Of a DNA stretch of 64,000 nt, positions 27,601 through 38,300 are shown piece by piece. Origin of the DNA: Monarcha castaneiventris obscurior. Its lineage: Eukaryota > Chordata > Aves > Passeriformes > Monarchidae. The stretch spans positions 1,885,001-1,949,000 of the forward strand of contig JAMPIT010000511.1 in assembly GCA_026261815.1 (NCBI GenBank), in the 5' to 3' direction. Every line of letters begins with the position of its first letter. The first letter of the stretch is position 1. Under the pieces are notes generated by a model, which made no database searches, was not told where the DNA came from, and was given only the letters and a program-made list of their open reading frames with translations. Position numbers and translations under genes: made by a program.

Positions 27601-27797
27601 TGCTGGCAAATCCACTGCCTGCCTTCCTGCACAGAGGTTCTGGCAGGGTGCTCATGTTCAGTGGCTGCTCTTGGAGCTAATACTTGAGTGCTGTCTCTAA
27701 ACTCTTGGTTCTGTTCCAGGAGGAATATGAGGATTCCAGCGGGAACGTGGTGAATAAAAAGACATACGAAGACCTGAAGCGCCAAGGGCTGCTGTAG
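21622..27797 (+). CDS. SF3A3: SF3A3, splicing factor 3A subunit 3 (SF3a60)
   Basis: Seventeen coding exons: 21622-21717, 21792-21839, 21966-22018, 22359-22464, 22879-22951, 23309-23400, 23552-23634, 23996-24134, 24467-24535, 24888-24955, 25289-25396, 25599-25668, 26129-26293, 26406-26516, 26939-27029, 27342-27397 and 27720-27797. They total 1506 nt, or 501 aa, exactly the vertebrate length. The protein opens [14 protein letters not shown]. It has a helical SF3a-binding N-terminal part, a SAP-like helix pair around residues 254-290 ([18 protein letters not shown]), an acidic run near 355-375 ([19 protein letters not shown]), and a matrin-type C2H2 zinc finger at about 408-433 ([11 protein letters not shown]...H...H). 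SF3A3 joins SF3A1 and SF3A2 in the nucleus to form SF3a, which turns 15S into 17S U2 snRNP and anchors it upstream of the branch point. The ATG has G at -3 and +4. The donor of intron 1 (gtgcgc) departs from consensus; the others are ordinary. The gene is intact. Confidence 0.98.
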
Positions 27798-27978
27798 CTC
27801 TCCCCAGGTGAAGGATCACACATCTGCAGAGAGAGTGGAGGTGGCAGCAGCTCTGGCTTCTTCATTGTCTGGATTTTGTATGTGCATGAATACAGATTTC
27901 AAGAACACTTTATAGAGTCACTTTCTAGTAAGCCCCTTAGACTTGTGACATTGTTTTATATTAAAAAATACCTTGAAA

Positions 27979-27984
27979 AATAAA
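27979..27984 (+). terminator. SF3A3 polyadenylation signal
   Basis: AATAAA sits about 180 bases after the SF3A3 stop and is followed by a T-rich stretch, so it is the likely main poly(A) signal. Confidence 0.85.
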
Positions 27985-27999
27985 GTCATTGTAATTTAG

Positions 28000-29610
28000 G
28001 AAGTGCTGAGAGACTTGTCTTCTTTCATGTGCTGGAAGGAAGAGATTTGATTAGAGTGTGTTTAAAATGCTTTTTACAGAGCTGTCAGAAACAATTCCTT
28101 CTCTCATTTCCACTCTGATGGATATGTTTGTGGTGAGGGTTGAGTCTGAAGCACATGGACACTGTGCTGATGGATACTGGTCCTGTTTCTAGATCTTGCT
28201 GTGAACTTGTGGGTTTTTTTGTGCTCCTTTACAAAACAAGCTCACCTGGCTTAGAGGCCTGCGTTTTACCTTGGGTCTGTCCCCCTGGGGAGCTTTGGCC
28301 ATTGTTTTTTTCAGGGAATTACAAAATGAGCTGCGGGCTTGGCTCTGTGGTGATTTCTCTGGCACTGCTGTTGGAATGACCTGGTAGATCATTCGTGTGC
28401 AGATCCTTCTGTGGTGCAGGAGGACGGAGATGGGAACAGATAGTGTGTTTAGAGGTGCCTTTTGTGGCTTCAGGAGCATCCTTGGCCCCTGGTGTCATGC
28501 TCGGAGATGTCTATACATACCCCATGGATTCATGCTGCCTCAAGAATTGCAGGTCCATTGTCCAGAGGCCACTCACATCACATGTGGCAGTGGCAGCTGT
28601 GCCCTCCAATCCCCTGAGAGCAGTGGTGGCTTTTGTGACATCTCCAGCCTTGCAAGCCCTTTCTCCATTGCTGTACAGGGCCATTTGTGTCTCTGCTGCT
28701 GTGGAGGTGCATGTGACACTTCCCTGGGGGGTGGCTGGCAGGGGTGGGGCTGGGCTGTGGGGCAGGTGCCACAGAGGTGCTGCAGTGCTGGCAGTGACTG
28801 CAGGTGCGCTGGGGCTTCAGGAACAGGCAGACAGGTGAGTCAATGCTGTGGGCTCTTTCCCTGCCTGGGGGGAAGGTTGGCCTGGGATGAGGCTGTGTCA
28901 GGCAGATGTTGGTTCCTTGCCCCACCTGGAGCTGGGCTGGGCTGATACTGGGCTCAGTAAGGCTGTCCAGAGCTGTTCTGGTTGGTGGCTGTGCCGGTTT
29001 GCAGGGTGAAGTGCCAGCAGGGACTGTCTTTTCTGTCACTCTGAGGGAATGGCCTTGGAGGTCTTTGCATGAGCTTCAGCCCCTCCAGGTCCTGGGGGAA
29101 TGGTGGCTCAGCCTAAATCATAAGACGGGAGGGAAGTATTACTATTCTCCTTGGAGAATTTGGCTTTGGAGCCTGTTTGGAGTTACATCTCCACCATTTC
29201 TTTAGCAAAACAAGTAAATGTTTGGAATGAAAATAGAGAATGGAGAGCCAGGTCGCATCTTCACTTGCAGCAGCAGCAGCAAACTGCTGCATGGTGGCAC
29301 TTTTTGCTGTGTCACCCTGACTCCTGCTCCTGGTAGCTGCCTGCAGGGCTGTGCTGCCTGTGAGCTCCGGGGAGGGTTGTTGCCACATCAACAGCACACA
29401 CAATTCCCCAGGGCTCTTGCTCCCCATCAGCAACCACGGCAGCCTTGGTGGATTTGGGGAGTCTCTCAGGAGGGGGTGACTGGTTGTCCCAGGGCTGAGC
29501 ACTGGAGGTAGAGCACAGACCTGTGCTGGGTGTTCCCCCTGCACCTCAGGGGAGCAGCTCTGACTGTGCCTCCTTCTGCCAGGTCTGGGTGCAGCTGCTG
29601 GTGGATAACG
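28000..29610. other. Spacer between SF3A3 and the Ly6-like gene
   Basis: No recognisable exon is seen. Overlapping open frames of 100-180 codons on both strands at 28395-29040 are GC-rich shadows without domains. The sequence just before 29611 must hold the promoter and 5' UTR of the next gene, but it has no CpG island and no clear TATA box. Confidence 0.5.
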
Positions 29611-32600
29611 ATGGCTGGACACCGATGGCTCTTCCCCCCCATTCAAGGTAATGGGGCTCTGGTGCAGCACAGAGAGCAGCGTCTGTCTGTCCCCCACCCT
29701 GGCTCCATCGCTGCTTCAGTTGTTGGGGGCTATGCCAGAGGCCTCCCTGGGGAGAAGGGTGGCTGCTGGTCACCTGGGGCTTTGGGAAGGTGGAGTATCC
29801 CCACTTATCTGTTTCAAGGATGAGTTGCCTGTGCTGCTGGGGAGGCTCTTCGGGCTGTGGGTAAAGCAGACAGCAGGTGTGGTGGTCTCAGTCATTCCCA
29901 CTTGATTCCAGGCTTGCTGCTCTGCATCTTGGCTCTGCAACTCTGTCTTCAGGACTCTCTTGCCACAGCTGGTGAGTTCTGTATCCCAAGGGGAAATATG
30001 AGGGCCTGTGGGGAGTGGGACAAAGGTAGTGTGGTGAACCAGGGACTCTGTGTTTGTCCTCTCCAGGCTGTGCTCTGTAGGACAGAGCTGCAGGACAGGT
30101 GAGGAATCTTTCCTCGTGGTTTAACCCCCATAAAAGCCTGTTCTTCCCAGGTGATATGGCTGGAAGTGGGAGGGAGAGGCTGTTGTAACATCTGTCCATA
30201 GTGCTGCTGTGGTGGGCTGTTGGGTCTGACCTGCTTCTTGCGCTGTCCAGTTGGTGGCTGCAAGTGGACTTTGTCGGGGACATTCTGTCACTGACTGCCA
30301 TTTCACCTCCTAACCACAGTGTCACAGATGATTCCCACAGGTCCTTCTGGACTGTGCCATGGCTCAGGAAGGGAGCATGTTTTTCCTTGGTGTTTCCTTT
30401 ACCAAGCAGGAGCTTTGTGTTTTTCAGAGCACAACATAGCTGCCAACACCATGATGATGGCTACCAAGAACACATTGGTGGTGGCCACAGCCAGCAAGAA
30501 CACCTTAGTGGCCACGAAGAACGCCTTGGTAGGGGCGGTGACTACCACGAAGGCCTCATTGGTGGCTGTGACCACCAAGAACACTTCAGTGACTACCCAG
30601 AATGCTGCAGTCATAGCAGTCACCAAGAATGCCATGGTGATGGCTGCCACCAAGAATGCTGCAGTGGTGGCCACTGCCAGCAACACCTTGGTGACCACCA
30701 AGAACACCTCGGTGGTAGTCAAGGCCATGAAAAATGTGTTGGGAGCCACCAAGAACACCTCAGTGGTGGCCACGGCCATGAAGAACACCTCAGCAGCCAC
30801 CAAGAATGCCATGGTAGTGGCCGCCACCAAGAATGCTGTAGTGGTGGCCACTGCCAGCAACACCTCAGTGGCCACCAAGAACACCTCGGTGGTAGTCAAG
30901 GCCACGAAAAATGTGTTGGGAGCCACCAAAAACACCTCAGTGGTGGCCACGGCCATGAAGAACACCTCAGCAGCCACCAAGAATGCCATGGTAGTGGCCG
31001 CCACCAACAATGCCTCTGTGGTGGCCACCAACACCTCTATGAAGGGAGCGGAAGAGACAATGGTAAGGGAAGGAACAGAAAGAGGGGTATTGCCGGGCCA
31101 TTGCAGCCCTATTGACAGTGTCACTTGCCCGGCTGGTCGGTCACAAGATCCAGGAGTGCCATGGGAGCAACTCCTGTGGTGGAAGGGAGCACAGTGGGTG
31201 GCCAGGTGGGGGTGGCCCCTCCAGACAGTGAGGCTATGGTTGGGGACAGCCCTGCAGCGCTGTGCGAGGAAGCTTTGCTGCAAGGTGACACCCTGGTGTC
31301 TCTCCAGCAAACCTGCCAGAGCTTTCAGTGCTCCGGAGAGAGGTGTTACCAGGATGAAGCCCATGCCAATGGAACAATCACCTGCCATAATGAGACTTAC
31401 TGCGAGGTATGGAGATGCAAGGGGGCTGCAACAGGGAATCCGCAGTGTTCCACTAAGTCTGTGTCCATCTCCGTTTCCCATTTCTGTCTAACAGTCTGTC
31501 ATTTATTTCTGCTCTTTTATGATGGTACCATTTCACACTCATTTTATCCTTTGACTCTGCCTGTTGCAGCTTTATCGTTTCTCCAGCACAAACTACACGG
31601 CCAGGTGCAGCAGCAGGTGCGGCATGGAGCTGTGCAGGACCAACGCCAGTGTGAGCAGGCAGCAGTGTGCCCTGGAGTGCTGCACTGGGCCGCTCTGCCT
31701 GCGGCTCAACGCCAGCGCCTACGGTACCGGCTGAGCTTTGCTCTGCAGCAGAGATGGGAGATGGGTGGGCAGAACCCAGCGTGGAGGGGCTGTGGCTGCA
31801 TCGCTGCATCTCTTCTGCCCTGGGGCTCACTCTGTCCTTGGAGTTGGTTGAGGGGCAGGGTGGCCCTGACAGCTCTGACCACAGTATGAGCCATGCTGGT
31901 GAATCTGGCCCTGTGTGGCTGTGGAGGGCCCTATGTGGGCTGTCTGCTGGGTGTAGCCTCACAGGGCTCCTTGTGTGTTTACAGGTGACCTGCCACCCAC
32001 CACCATGCCACTGACGACCACCACCACCCCTCAGCCTTCCCCCCAAAATGTAGGTACTGCAGGAGCAGAGGCTGCTGCATCCATGGGTTCTGGGGTCTGT
32101 GGCTGCTGGGACAGCTGAGCTCCCACCTGAGCAGGGGACAGAAAAAGGTCCCTCCTCTACTTGCTTTATGGGGTAAAAAGCTGACTCTGGAAGGGCAACA
32201 AATCCTGAACAAGCAGGATGTAAGGAGTCCATAAGGAATCCTATCCAGTGGCCCTTAGGCCTGTTCCCCAGCCCAGTGCTTGCATCAGCTCAGGCAGTTT
32301 AAGCTAACCAAGATGAGCCTTCCTGCAGCTGCACGGAGGGTGCAGGACCCACCGGGCTCTGCAGCCCTTTCCTGAGCCTAGTGGTGGAGAATGTGCTTAT
32401 CTTTGCAGAGCCCTGTTAAGAGGAAGGAAAAAGAGGCTTGAAACTTGTGTGCTCTGCTACTCTTTCAGTAGTTTCTTGCAGTTTCAGAGTACTCCTTCAT
32501 TTCTGGATCTAAAATGCCGAAGAGAGCACAAATACCAGAAGAACAGAGGCGGGTGGAGAGGAGCCCCCGGGACTGAAGGGCTGTCTGAAATGCAGTTTTT

Positions 32601-33089
32601 GTCCTGGGAGTCTGATGGACATATGGTTCTTTCTCTCATAGGGTAAAGTGTGTGCAGCATTTTCTTGTCACGGGGACGAGTGTTTCAAAGGCAGGAAGAC
32701 TGTCAGTAGATGCATTTTGGGGCAGGACTTCTGTGAGGTATGGCCTGGGCTGCAAAGCATTGTGTTCCTGTAATGCGAATACTAAAGGCTTGGCATGACC
32801 CCCAGGGCTAATATCTCTCTCCTTCCAGATGAAGAAGATGGGTTTGAATTACATGGCAGGATGTAGCAAAGCCTGCAAGGCTGCCAAACCAGTCTGTGCT
32901 GGTGGGATGAAGGCTGCCTGTTACCAGGAGTGCTGCCCAGCCACGCCAAAAGCCAGCTGTCTGAAACTGGATGGCAAAGTTCACATCAATAGTGCTGAGC
33001 AGGTGACACTGGTCCCACTCCTGAAGGTCATGTCATGGGGGGTGGTCCTTCTCCTGAATTACAGGGTCTCCACTTCCCTCTGGAGTTAG
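29611..33089 (+). CDS. Mucin-like protein with two Ly6/uPAR-like modules, putative GPI anchor
   Basis: I do not recognise this gene by name. Eight exons join without a stop: 29611-29647, 29912-29971, 30428-31062, 31308-31406, 31570-31723, 31985-32049, 32642-32737 and 32829-33089, giving 468 aa. Residues 1-32 form a signal peptide (hydrophobic core LLLCILALQLCL, then ATA). Residues 33-244 are a low-complexity stalk of 8-9 residue units such as ATKNTSVV, rich in Thr and Ser with about ten N-x-S/T sequons but almost no proline. Residues 245-332 and 351-450 are two cysteine-rich modules of 12 Cys each with matching spacing (C-x4-C-x4-C...C-x5/6-C-x12/13-C-x3-C...C-x3-CC-x4/7-C). A Thr/Pro linker (PPTTMPLTTTTT) separates them. 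The CC-x4-C ending recalls the Ly6/uPAR three-finger fold, but the Cys spacing is divergent. The C-terminus (about 450-468) is hydrophobic after a small-residue stretch (INSAE), as in GPI-anchor signals. The ATG has A at -3 and G at +4. The inferred role is a glycosylated cell-surface protein; ligand and tissue are unknown. Confidence 0.72.
30446..31050 (+). repeat. Coding minisatellite with 177-bp higher-order period
   Basis: About 600 bases consist of degenerate 24-27 bp units of the type gccaccaagaacacctcagt, with a longer period of 177 bp (59 codons, seven units). The motif acacctcggtggtagtcaag occurs at 30704 and again at 30881. The units keep the frame of exon 3 of the Ly6-like gene. 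Because the unit lacks stop triplets in several frames, long open frames also appear in another + frame (His/Gln/Gly-rich) and on the - strand. These are by-products of the repeat. Confidence 0.9.
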
Positions 33090-33580
33090 GCAGCAGCTGG
33101 GAGGCTCTGCAGCCTCTCCTGCAACAGAGCTCCGCAGCACTCAGTAGGATCCTGCTGCTCTCTGACTTCAGCCAGGTTCGTAGCAAATGCCCTCTCTACT
33201 GTCCCTGTCCCACAAACAAGGTATCCGGGGCCCTCTGCATCTGCTCATGGGCAGCTGCACACCCTTCAGAGTCACTGTTCTTGGCATGCTGGCTGCCCTG
33301 CATAGGACCCCACTGTTGATCCTATACCCCAGCCTTAAGATACACTCTGAATCCTGAACCATCCCGCTATGGGTGAGTCCTGGCATTTCAGTAAATTTTA
33401 AATACTTGAAAACAAGATTCTGTTTATCCAGAGGAAAAGCACTTAATCTATGCACTCAGAAAGCTATGCCAAGGGATTCTGCCCTGTCCAAATCCTGTAG
33501 GTCTGCAAGCTAATTGTGGATCCTGGGATTGGTGCAGTGTGTGCCTCTGTGCTGCTGGAATGGGGGACCTCAGGAGCTGG

Positions 33581-33586
33581 AATAAA
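33581..33586 (+). terminator. Candidate polyadenylation signal of the Ly6-like gene
   Basis: This is the first AATAAA after the stop at 33089, implying a 3' UTR of about 0.5 kb. No other support is visible. Confidence 0.5.
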
Positions 33587-33599
33587 AGGGTATTAGTTC

Positions 33600-34880
33600 T
33601 CCTTAAAGATCAGAAAATTCTGCCTTGACTGAGGCACAAGGGGCTGCTCTAATCAATGACCTACTTGTGGCACAGTCTCCCTGCACCTCCTCTGACCTGT
33701 TCGTTCCAAAGTGCTCTGGCAACAAAATGCTTCTTGCCTGAGTAGGTAAAATAGTAACTTTATGTTTCATCTCCCAGTCTTTGGCAGGGAAATGGGATTA
33801 ATCTAAAAGTGTCTCATGTTTTAGATAATTCTGTTTCGCATCCATGGTTCTCTACTGCTAAAGGGAGAGCCCAGAGGTGACCATTAGCCTGGGCCATGAA
33901 CCCCACCCCCGGCGCTCCCCCAGCCTGCTCTTGCAGCACACAGAGCACGGGTGGAGCTGGTTAGGCAGAATTACCTGCAGTCAATGAACTGCTGCTTGAG
34001 CACACACGCACGGTGCTGTTCCCTGCCGCCACTGTCCTCTGCTGCCACTGGTTCCTTAGAGTAAGGATTGCAAAATATTAAAATCTTTGTGTCAGGCCCC
34101 TTTGGTGCTGGTGTTTTGAGTGTGGCTGAGCACAGTGTGACCTGTGGGAGGGTGGGAGAGCTGGGCTGGGCAGGTTTGAACCCTTGGAGCCTTGCGTACT
34201 TTCCCGGCAGGAAGGCTCTGCGGTGCTGGCCCTCATGGAGCACTGCCAGACCTAACGGGGAGCTGCCGTTCGAGCAGCAGCAGGAGCGGGTGTGGGGCTG
34301 CACGGAAAACACGTCGTTCTACCACAACCGGCTCTTCCCACGTTGCAGTGCCTGTTCTGGTCCAGCGAAACCGCAGCTCAGCGTCTGGGGAGCGTATTTA
34401 ATTTGTTTCAGACCATTGTCAGTGTATTCATGTCAAGGGTTCTTCTATCTCAAAAAACACAGCCCAGCACCACAAGTCTTGTAAGGTTTGGTGCTCATAG
34501 CAGCTATTTCAGACTGTTCCCTTGTCCGTTGGTGAGCAGAGAGGCACTGGGGAAGTGGTGCAGAGCTGTCACTGACCAAGACCACTCGGGTTTTTCCTCT
34601 CTTTCGACCTACATCTCCTACATCTGTGGAAGGAGTTGATTTAGGCCAAACTCCGTCTCTACAGTGCAAAAGGCTCTGGTGATATTTTATAGCACCTACT
34701 CCCACACTCTGCATTAATTGATTTGCAGACTAACCCGGCTCCTGTGCTGGGTCGTCTTGAAATTAAAAAAAAAAAAAAAAACCCAAACAAAAAAATTCAA
34801 GGTGCTACTGAAAGTAAGACCATCTCGCGATTTTCCACGGAAATTACCCTTTCCCATGTCTGCCATCCCGAGAGGTTCCT
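33600..34880. other. Spacer upstream of INPP5B
   Basis: The spacer holds a coding-like remnant at 34211-34347 (listed separately) and a run of 17 A at 34765-34781 shortly before the INPP5B CpG island. Otherwise nothing is recognised. Confidence 0.5.
34211..34347 (+). pseudogene. Unidentified coding-like remnant with one frameshift
   Basis: A GC-rich patch in AT-richer spacer reads as protein with strong G/C preference at third positions. The first 14 codons (GSAVLALMEHCQT after Glu) run into TAA at 34253. Moving one base forward at 34254 continues as NGELPFEQQQERVW and then TSFYHNRLFPRC. A good 3' splice site (tactttcccggcag) precedes it and an AG-rich end follows. I do not recognise the family. 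It could be a decayed exon, an old retrocopy piece, or chance. Confidence 0.3.
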
Positions 34881-35308
34881 CCTCTCCGTCTCCCTTTCCT
34901 TCCGGGACGGGCCAACCGTAGGCGCAGAGTTCGGCTGCAGGAGTTGCCGCCGGGCAGGGCCGTGCCGTGCCTCCCCCGTCGTTCGCATCCCGCCGTGCAG
35001 CATCCGCTCGGCTGCCGTCCCTCCCGGCCGCGACCGCTCCCACCGGCGATTCCTGTGGCGGCCCCGTTATTTCCGGCGGCTCCGTGCCCGTCCGGCGGCC
35101 GGTCTCGGAGCGGAGCGATAACGGAGCGGCAGCGGGGCCGGCCCTGGTGGGGGGGATCCGCCGCCGCGTTGCATCGTGTGGAGACAGCCGCCGGGGGAGC
35201 CGCCGGGTCTCGGCGCAGGGGAACGCCGTCCGGAGCGCTGCCGGGGCGGAGATGGACCAGTCGGTCGCCATCCAGGAGAGCCTAGCGAGGGGGGCGACCT
35301 GCCGGATC
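34880..35308 (+). promoter_or_regulatory. INPP5B distal CpG-island promoter (P1)
   Basis: CpG density rises sharply at about 34880 and stays high to about 35700, covering the first coding exon (ATG 35252, G at -3 and +4) and intron 1. No TATA box is visible. This promoter would drive the long form with the N-terminal PH domain. Confidence 0.75.
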
Positions 35309-38300
35309 GTATCCTTTGATGGGCCTCGGTGGCGCGGAGCCGTGTGGGGCAGCGGGGCCCCTCTCCCCGCTCCCGCTGGTCCTCGCGGTGCCGCCGCGCT
35401 CCCGCTGGGCTGTCCCGGCTCCCTCCGGTTTGTCCTCTCCGCTCCCCCTCGCTCCTTCCCGCCCATCTTCGCTCCGTCCGCTCTGTCCCCGCTCCCTGCC
35501 GCTTGTCCCACCGTTCCTTGACCCGCAGCCGCAGGCGGTGCAGGGCCTCCTGGCGTCGGGAGAGAGTGTGGAGAGCCGACTGCTGGGCCTGGTGGAGTGC
35601 CGTGGGCAGCACGCGTGGGTGCCGGACGGGAGCGCGGGGCGGGCAGGGAGAGCGTCTGAGGGAACTCTCCGGATCCCTCACGAGCCCCGACAGCCACCTG
35701 AGAACTCCCTCCCATCCCAAGGGCTTTCCACCAGCCTGCAGTCTTGTAGGGTAGCAGTTTGAAGGCATGGTGCCTTGATGTTATGGGTGGTCAGTGAGAA
35801 GCCCCAGGCCCATGAGCTGCTCTGCTCTGCCAGTAATGTGAACACATTATTTAAGTGATGGGGTGAGCAGGTGGGTAGGCATGTGGCTGAGGAGTTACTT
35901 TGGGATTTGCATGAGGCTGTGCTAGCAGGTGCTGCTGGGTGGGATGGGGTCTGTGCTTGTCTGTCTGCAGACATGTCAGAACTGAGGAGGCTTTACCTCC
36001 ATGTCTGCTCTGTGCTTGCAGGATCTATGTGTACACTCACCATCGGATGGCCATCACAGCTGAGGATGTCTGCCTGGAGAGAGTGATCCCCATCAGCGAT
36101 GGGTTTGCAGTGGAAGAAGGTACTGACAAACTGTGGTGGCTCCGTGGCCAGTTCCAAAAGAATGGGATGAAGGGGTTTGGAGTCCATATTTTGCATATTT
36201 CTACTTCCTGAAATTTGCAATCTATTCTGCCTTCACATTTTTTCTTCAGTTTGTTATCCTTGATGAAACTTGTGCATCACACAGCATCTCTGGCAGGGCC
36301 CTGTGAGGACCAGAGTATTTATGTCCCATCAGGCCCCAGCCACAGCCCCTGGCCAGCAGTTTGTTCTGCCTGCCTCTGTTCCTGCAAGGAACATTTGAAG
36401 TTTGGAGAAGTTGCTGAGCTCACTAACCTCAAAGTATCAGCGTGGTCTGCAAATCTGTTGCTTAGCTTTCAACTGAACTTTGTCTTACTTTTGCAGTTGT
36501 ACTTGACGGTGACCTCCGCGTCATTGGTGAGTTCTGTGGTTGCTTTAGTGCCTGCCTTACAGGTGCTCTGGGCCCTGTGCCAGCTGCACACAGTGGGGCA
36601 AGAGTGGGGGGCTCTTGGTCTGGGGGAGTTGACTGGGGAGGGGTTGTGCCTTGTGGCTCCTGGGGCAGTTGCCATGCTATTGGCCATTGTTAGCTGGTGC
36701 TAATGAGCATCGTCAGCCCCGTTCAACCGAGGGAACTAATTTTCCATATTCTTTTAAACTGCTGCTGGAAGATTAATTATTGTCACTGAACAAGCAGAAT
36801 AAAAATGTTTATAAATTATGAGTTTTATATTTTAAGTGGCCTTCTCATGTAAAATTTTGGAAAGGAACATGGTAAGAAGGTATGGGGAGATGTTGCCAAA
36901 AGCTGAGTGCATGTGCACACCCACTGTTGTAGAGCGAAGAAATGCTCGGTTTGTGAAGGCTTGTCAGCACGACCCACAGCTCTTTCTCCCGATGTCCTCA
37001 GGCTCTGACGTGACTGTCCAGATCAGCTCAGCAGACGATCGACTGACAGTGCAGCTGCCCTTTGGCTCCCACACACGCACCTTCCTGCAGGAGGTCAGCA
37101 GGTGCAGCACAGGTACGAGCTCCATGCGTGCGGATGTGACGGGTCTGGCGATGCCAGGTGTTGCGTCTACTCGTCTCTCCTGCGTGTGGAAGAGCAGCGT
37201 TGACCTCTCTGCTGAAACTCGCTCAGCACTGTCGTGGGTCGCGATTCCCCATCGTCAGGCAGCTCGGCAGCGATGGTCGGTGTTTTGCGGGGCAGAGGCG
37301 GATGCTCTGTGCCGCGGCTCTGCGGCTCCCGGGGGCAGGCCGGGGCGGGTCGAGGCGGGCTGGGGCGGGGCTGGGGCCGGGGCGGCCGTGGCGCCGAGCT
37401 GCGGCGATGTCCGCGGGCGGGCGGGCCCGCCGAGGTGAGCGCGGGGACCCGCCGGGGCGGGCGGGGGGACCGCGCTGCCCGGCCGGCGTCTGTCCGGGGA
37501 AGCGAGGCCGGGGCTGGGGTAGGGCTCCCGGAGCTCCGCGGTGCGGCGGGGGCGGGAGGCGGAGGGGCAGCTCCGTCGCGGCTCTGGCTGCTCCCGCGGC
37601 GCTTCGGGGCCGCTCCGTCGCGGGCAGCGGGCGCGGAGCTGCCGCCGGGCGCTGGCCGCCGGGACTCCGGCGGCTTTGCCGCCCGCTGCCCGCCCCGGGC
37701 GCCCGGGTCGCCTCTGCCGGGCAGGCCGCGCTCTCCCGGCGCTTCCTCCGCGCGTGGGCGCGGGCTGCGCCGGCCCCGCCGCTCCCGCTGCTCGGTGGCG
37801 TTTCACCGCTTTGCAGAGCGCGCGTGTGAAAAGATTCAGAGCTAAAGCAGTTCCTGGAAGTCAGTGTGGGATTCAAAACGTGAATGTTGGCATTTTGCTG
37901 TACCCTGCTGCGTTTAGGCTGGGCTGCCCTCATTTCATGAAGGCTAATTTAATTCTCCCCTTTGGATGCTAAGCATGAATCCTGTTTGATCCAGGAGATA
38001 TGATACATTTTCCTACTGTAGAACTGCTGTCTATAATACATCTATAATGTCACTGCACGTTTTTAACGTTAATGCCTTTATTACTGTTTGAATATAATTT
38101 AACTGCAAATCCTGTGCAATTGAGACTTTCTGTAATCTCTGCAAGTTGCTCTGTATTTCTGTGCTCAGTTCAATTATTGAACAAGGTCATTATTCCACTT
38201 CAGAGTGTTACCATATAGATTCCTCTGACTACAGAAATCTGTGGCTAGATATAAATTTATCTAAAGGAAACAGCCGTCTTCCAAAGCTAATCTGTTTCTT

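Noticed and set aside
28395..29039. Overlapping 150-180 codon frames downstream of SF3A3
   Set aside because: Overlap on both strands, no splice sites that fit and no homology recognised.
30428..31062. CRISPR-like regular repeats
   Set aside because: The repeat is a contiguous degenerate coding array without unique spacers, in a vertebrate genome.
30201..31115. 304-codon His/Gln/Gly-rich open frame over the minisatellite
   Set aside because: It is the out-of-phase reading of the repeat. The frame joined to the signal peptide and to the cysteine modules by splice phase is the Thr/Asn/Val-rich one.
30399..31481. 360-codon open frame on the - strand over the minisatellite
   Set aside because: It arises from the stop-free repeat unit read backwards, with no promoter, splice or family support.
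34714..35768. 333- and 233-codon - strand open frames over the first INPP5B CpG island
   Set aside because: GC-rich shadow frames opposite the INPP5B first exon, ending in a poly-Phe run from the A-tract; no family resemblance.
37223..37933. Long Arg/Pro/Ala-rich open frames on both strands in the second INPP5B CpG island
   Set aside because: High GC removes stop codons. Only the short exon with a donor in the right phase is supported.
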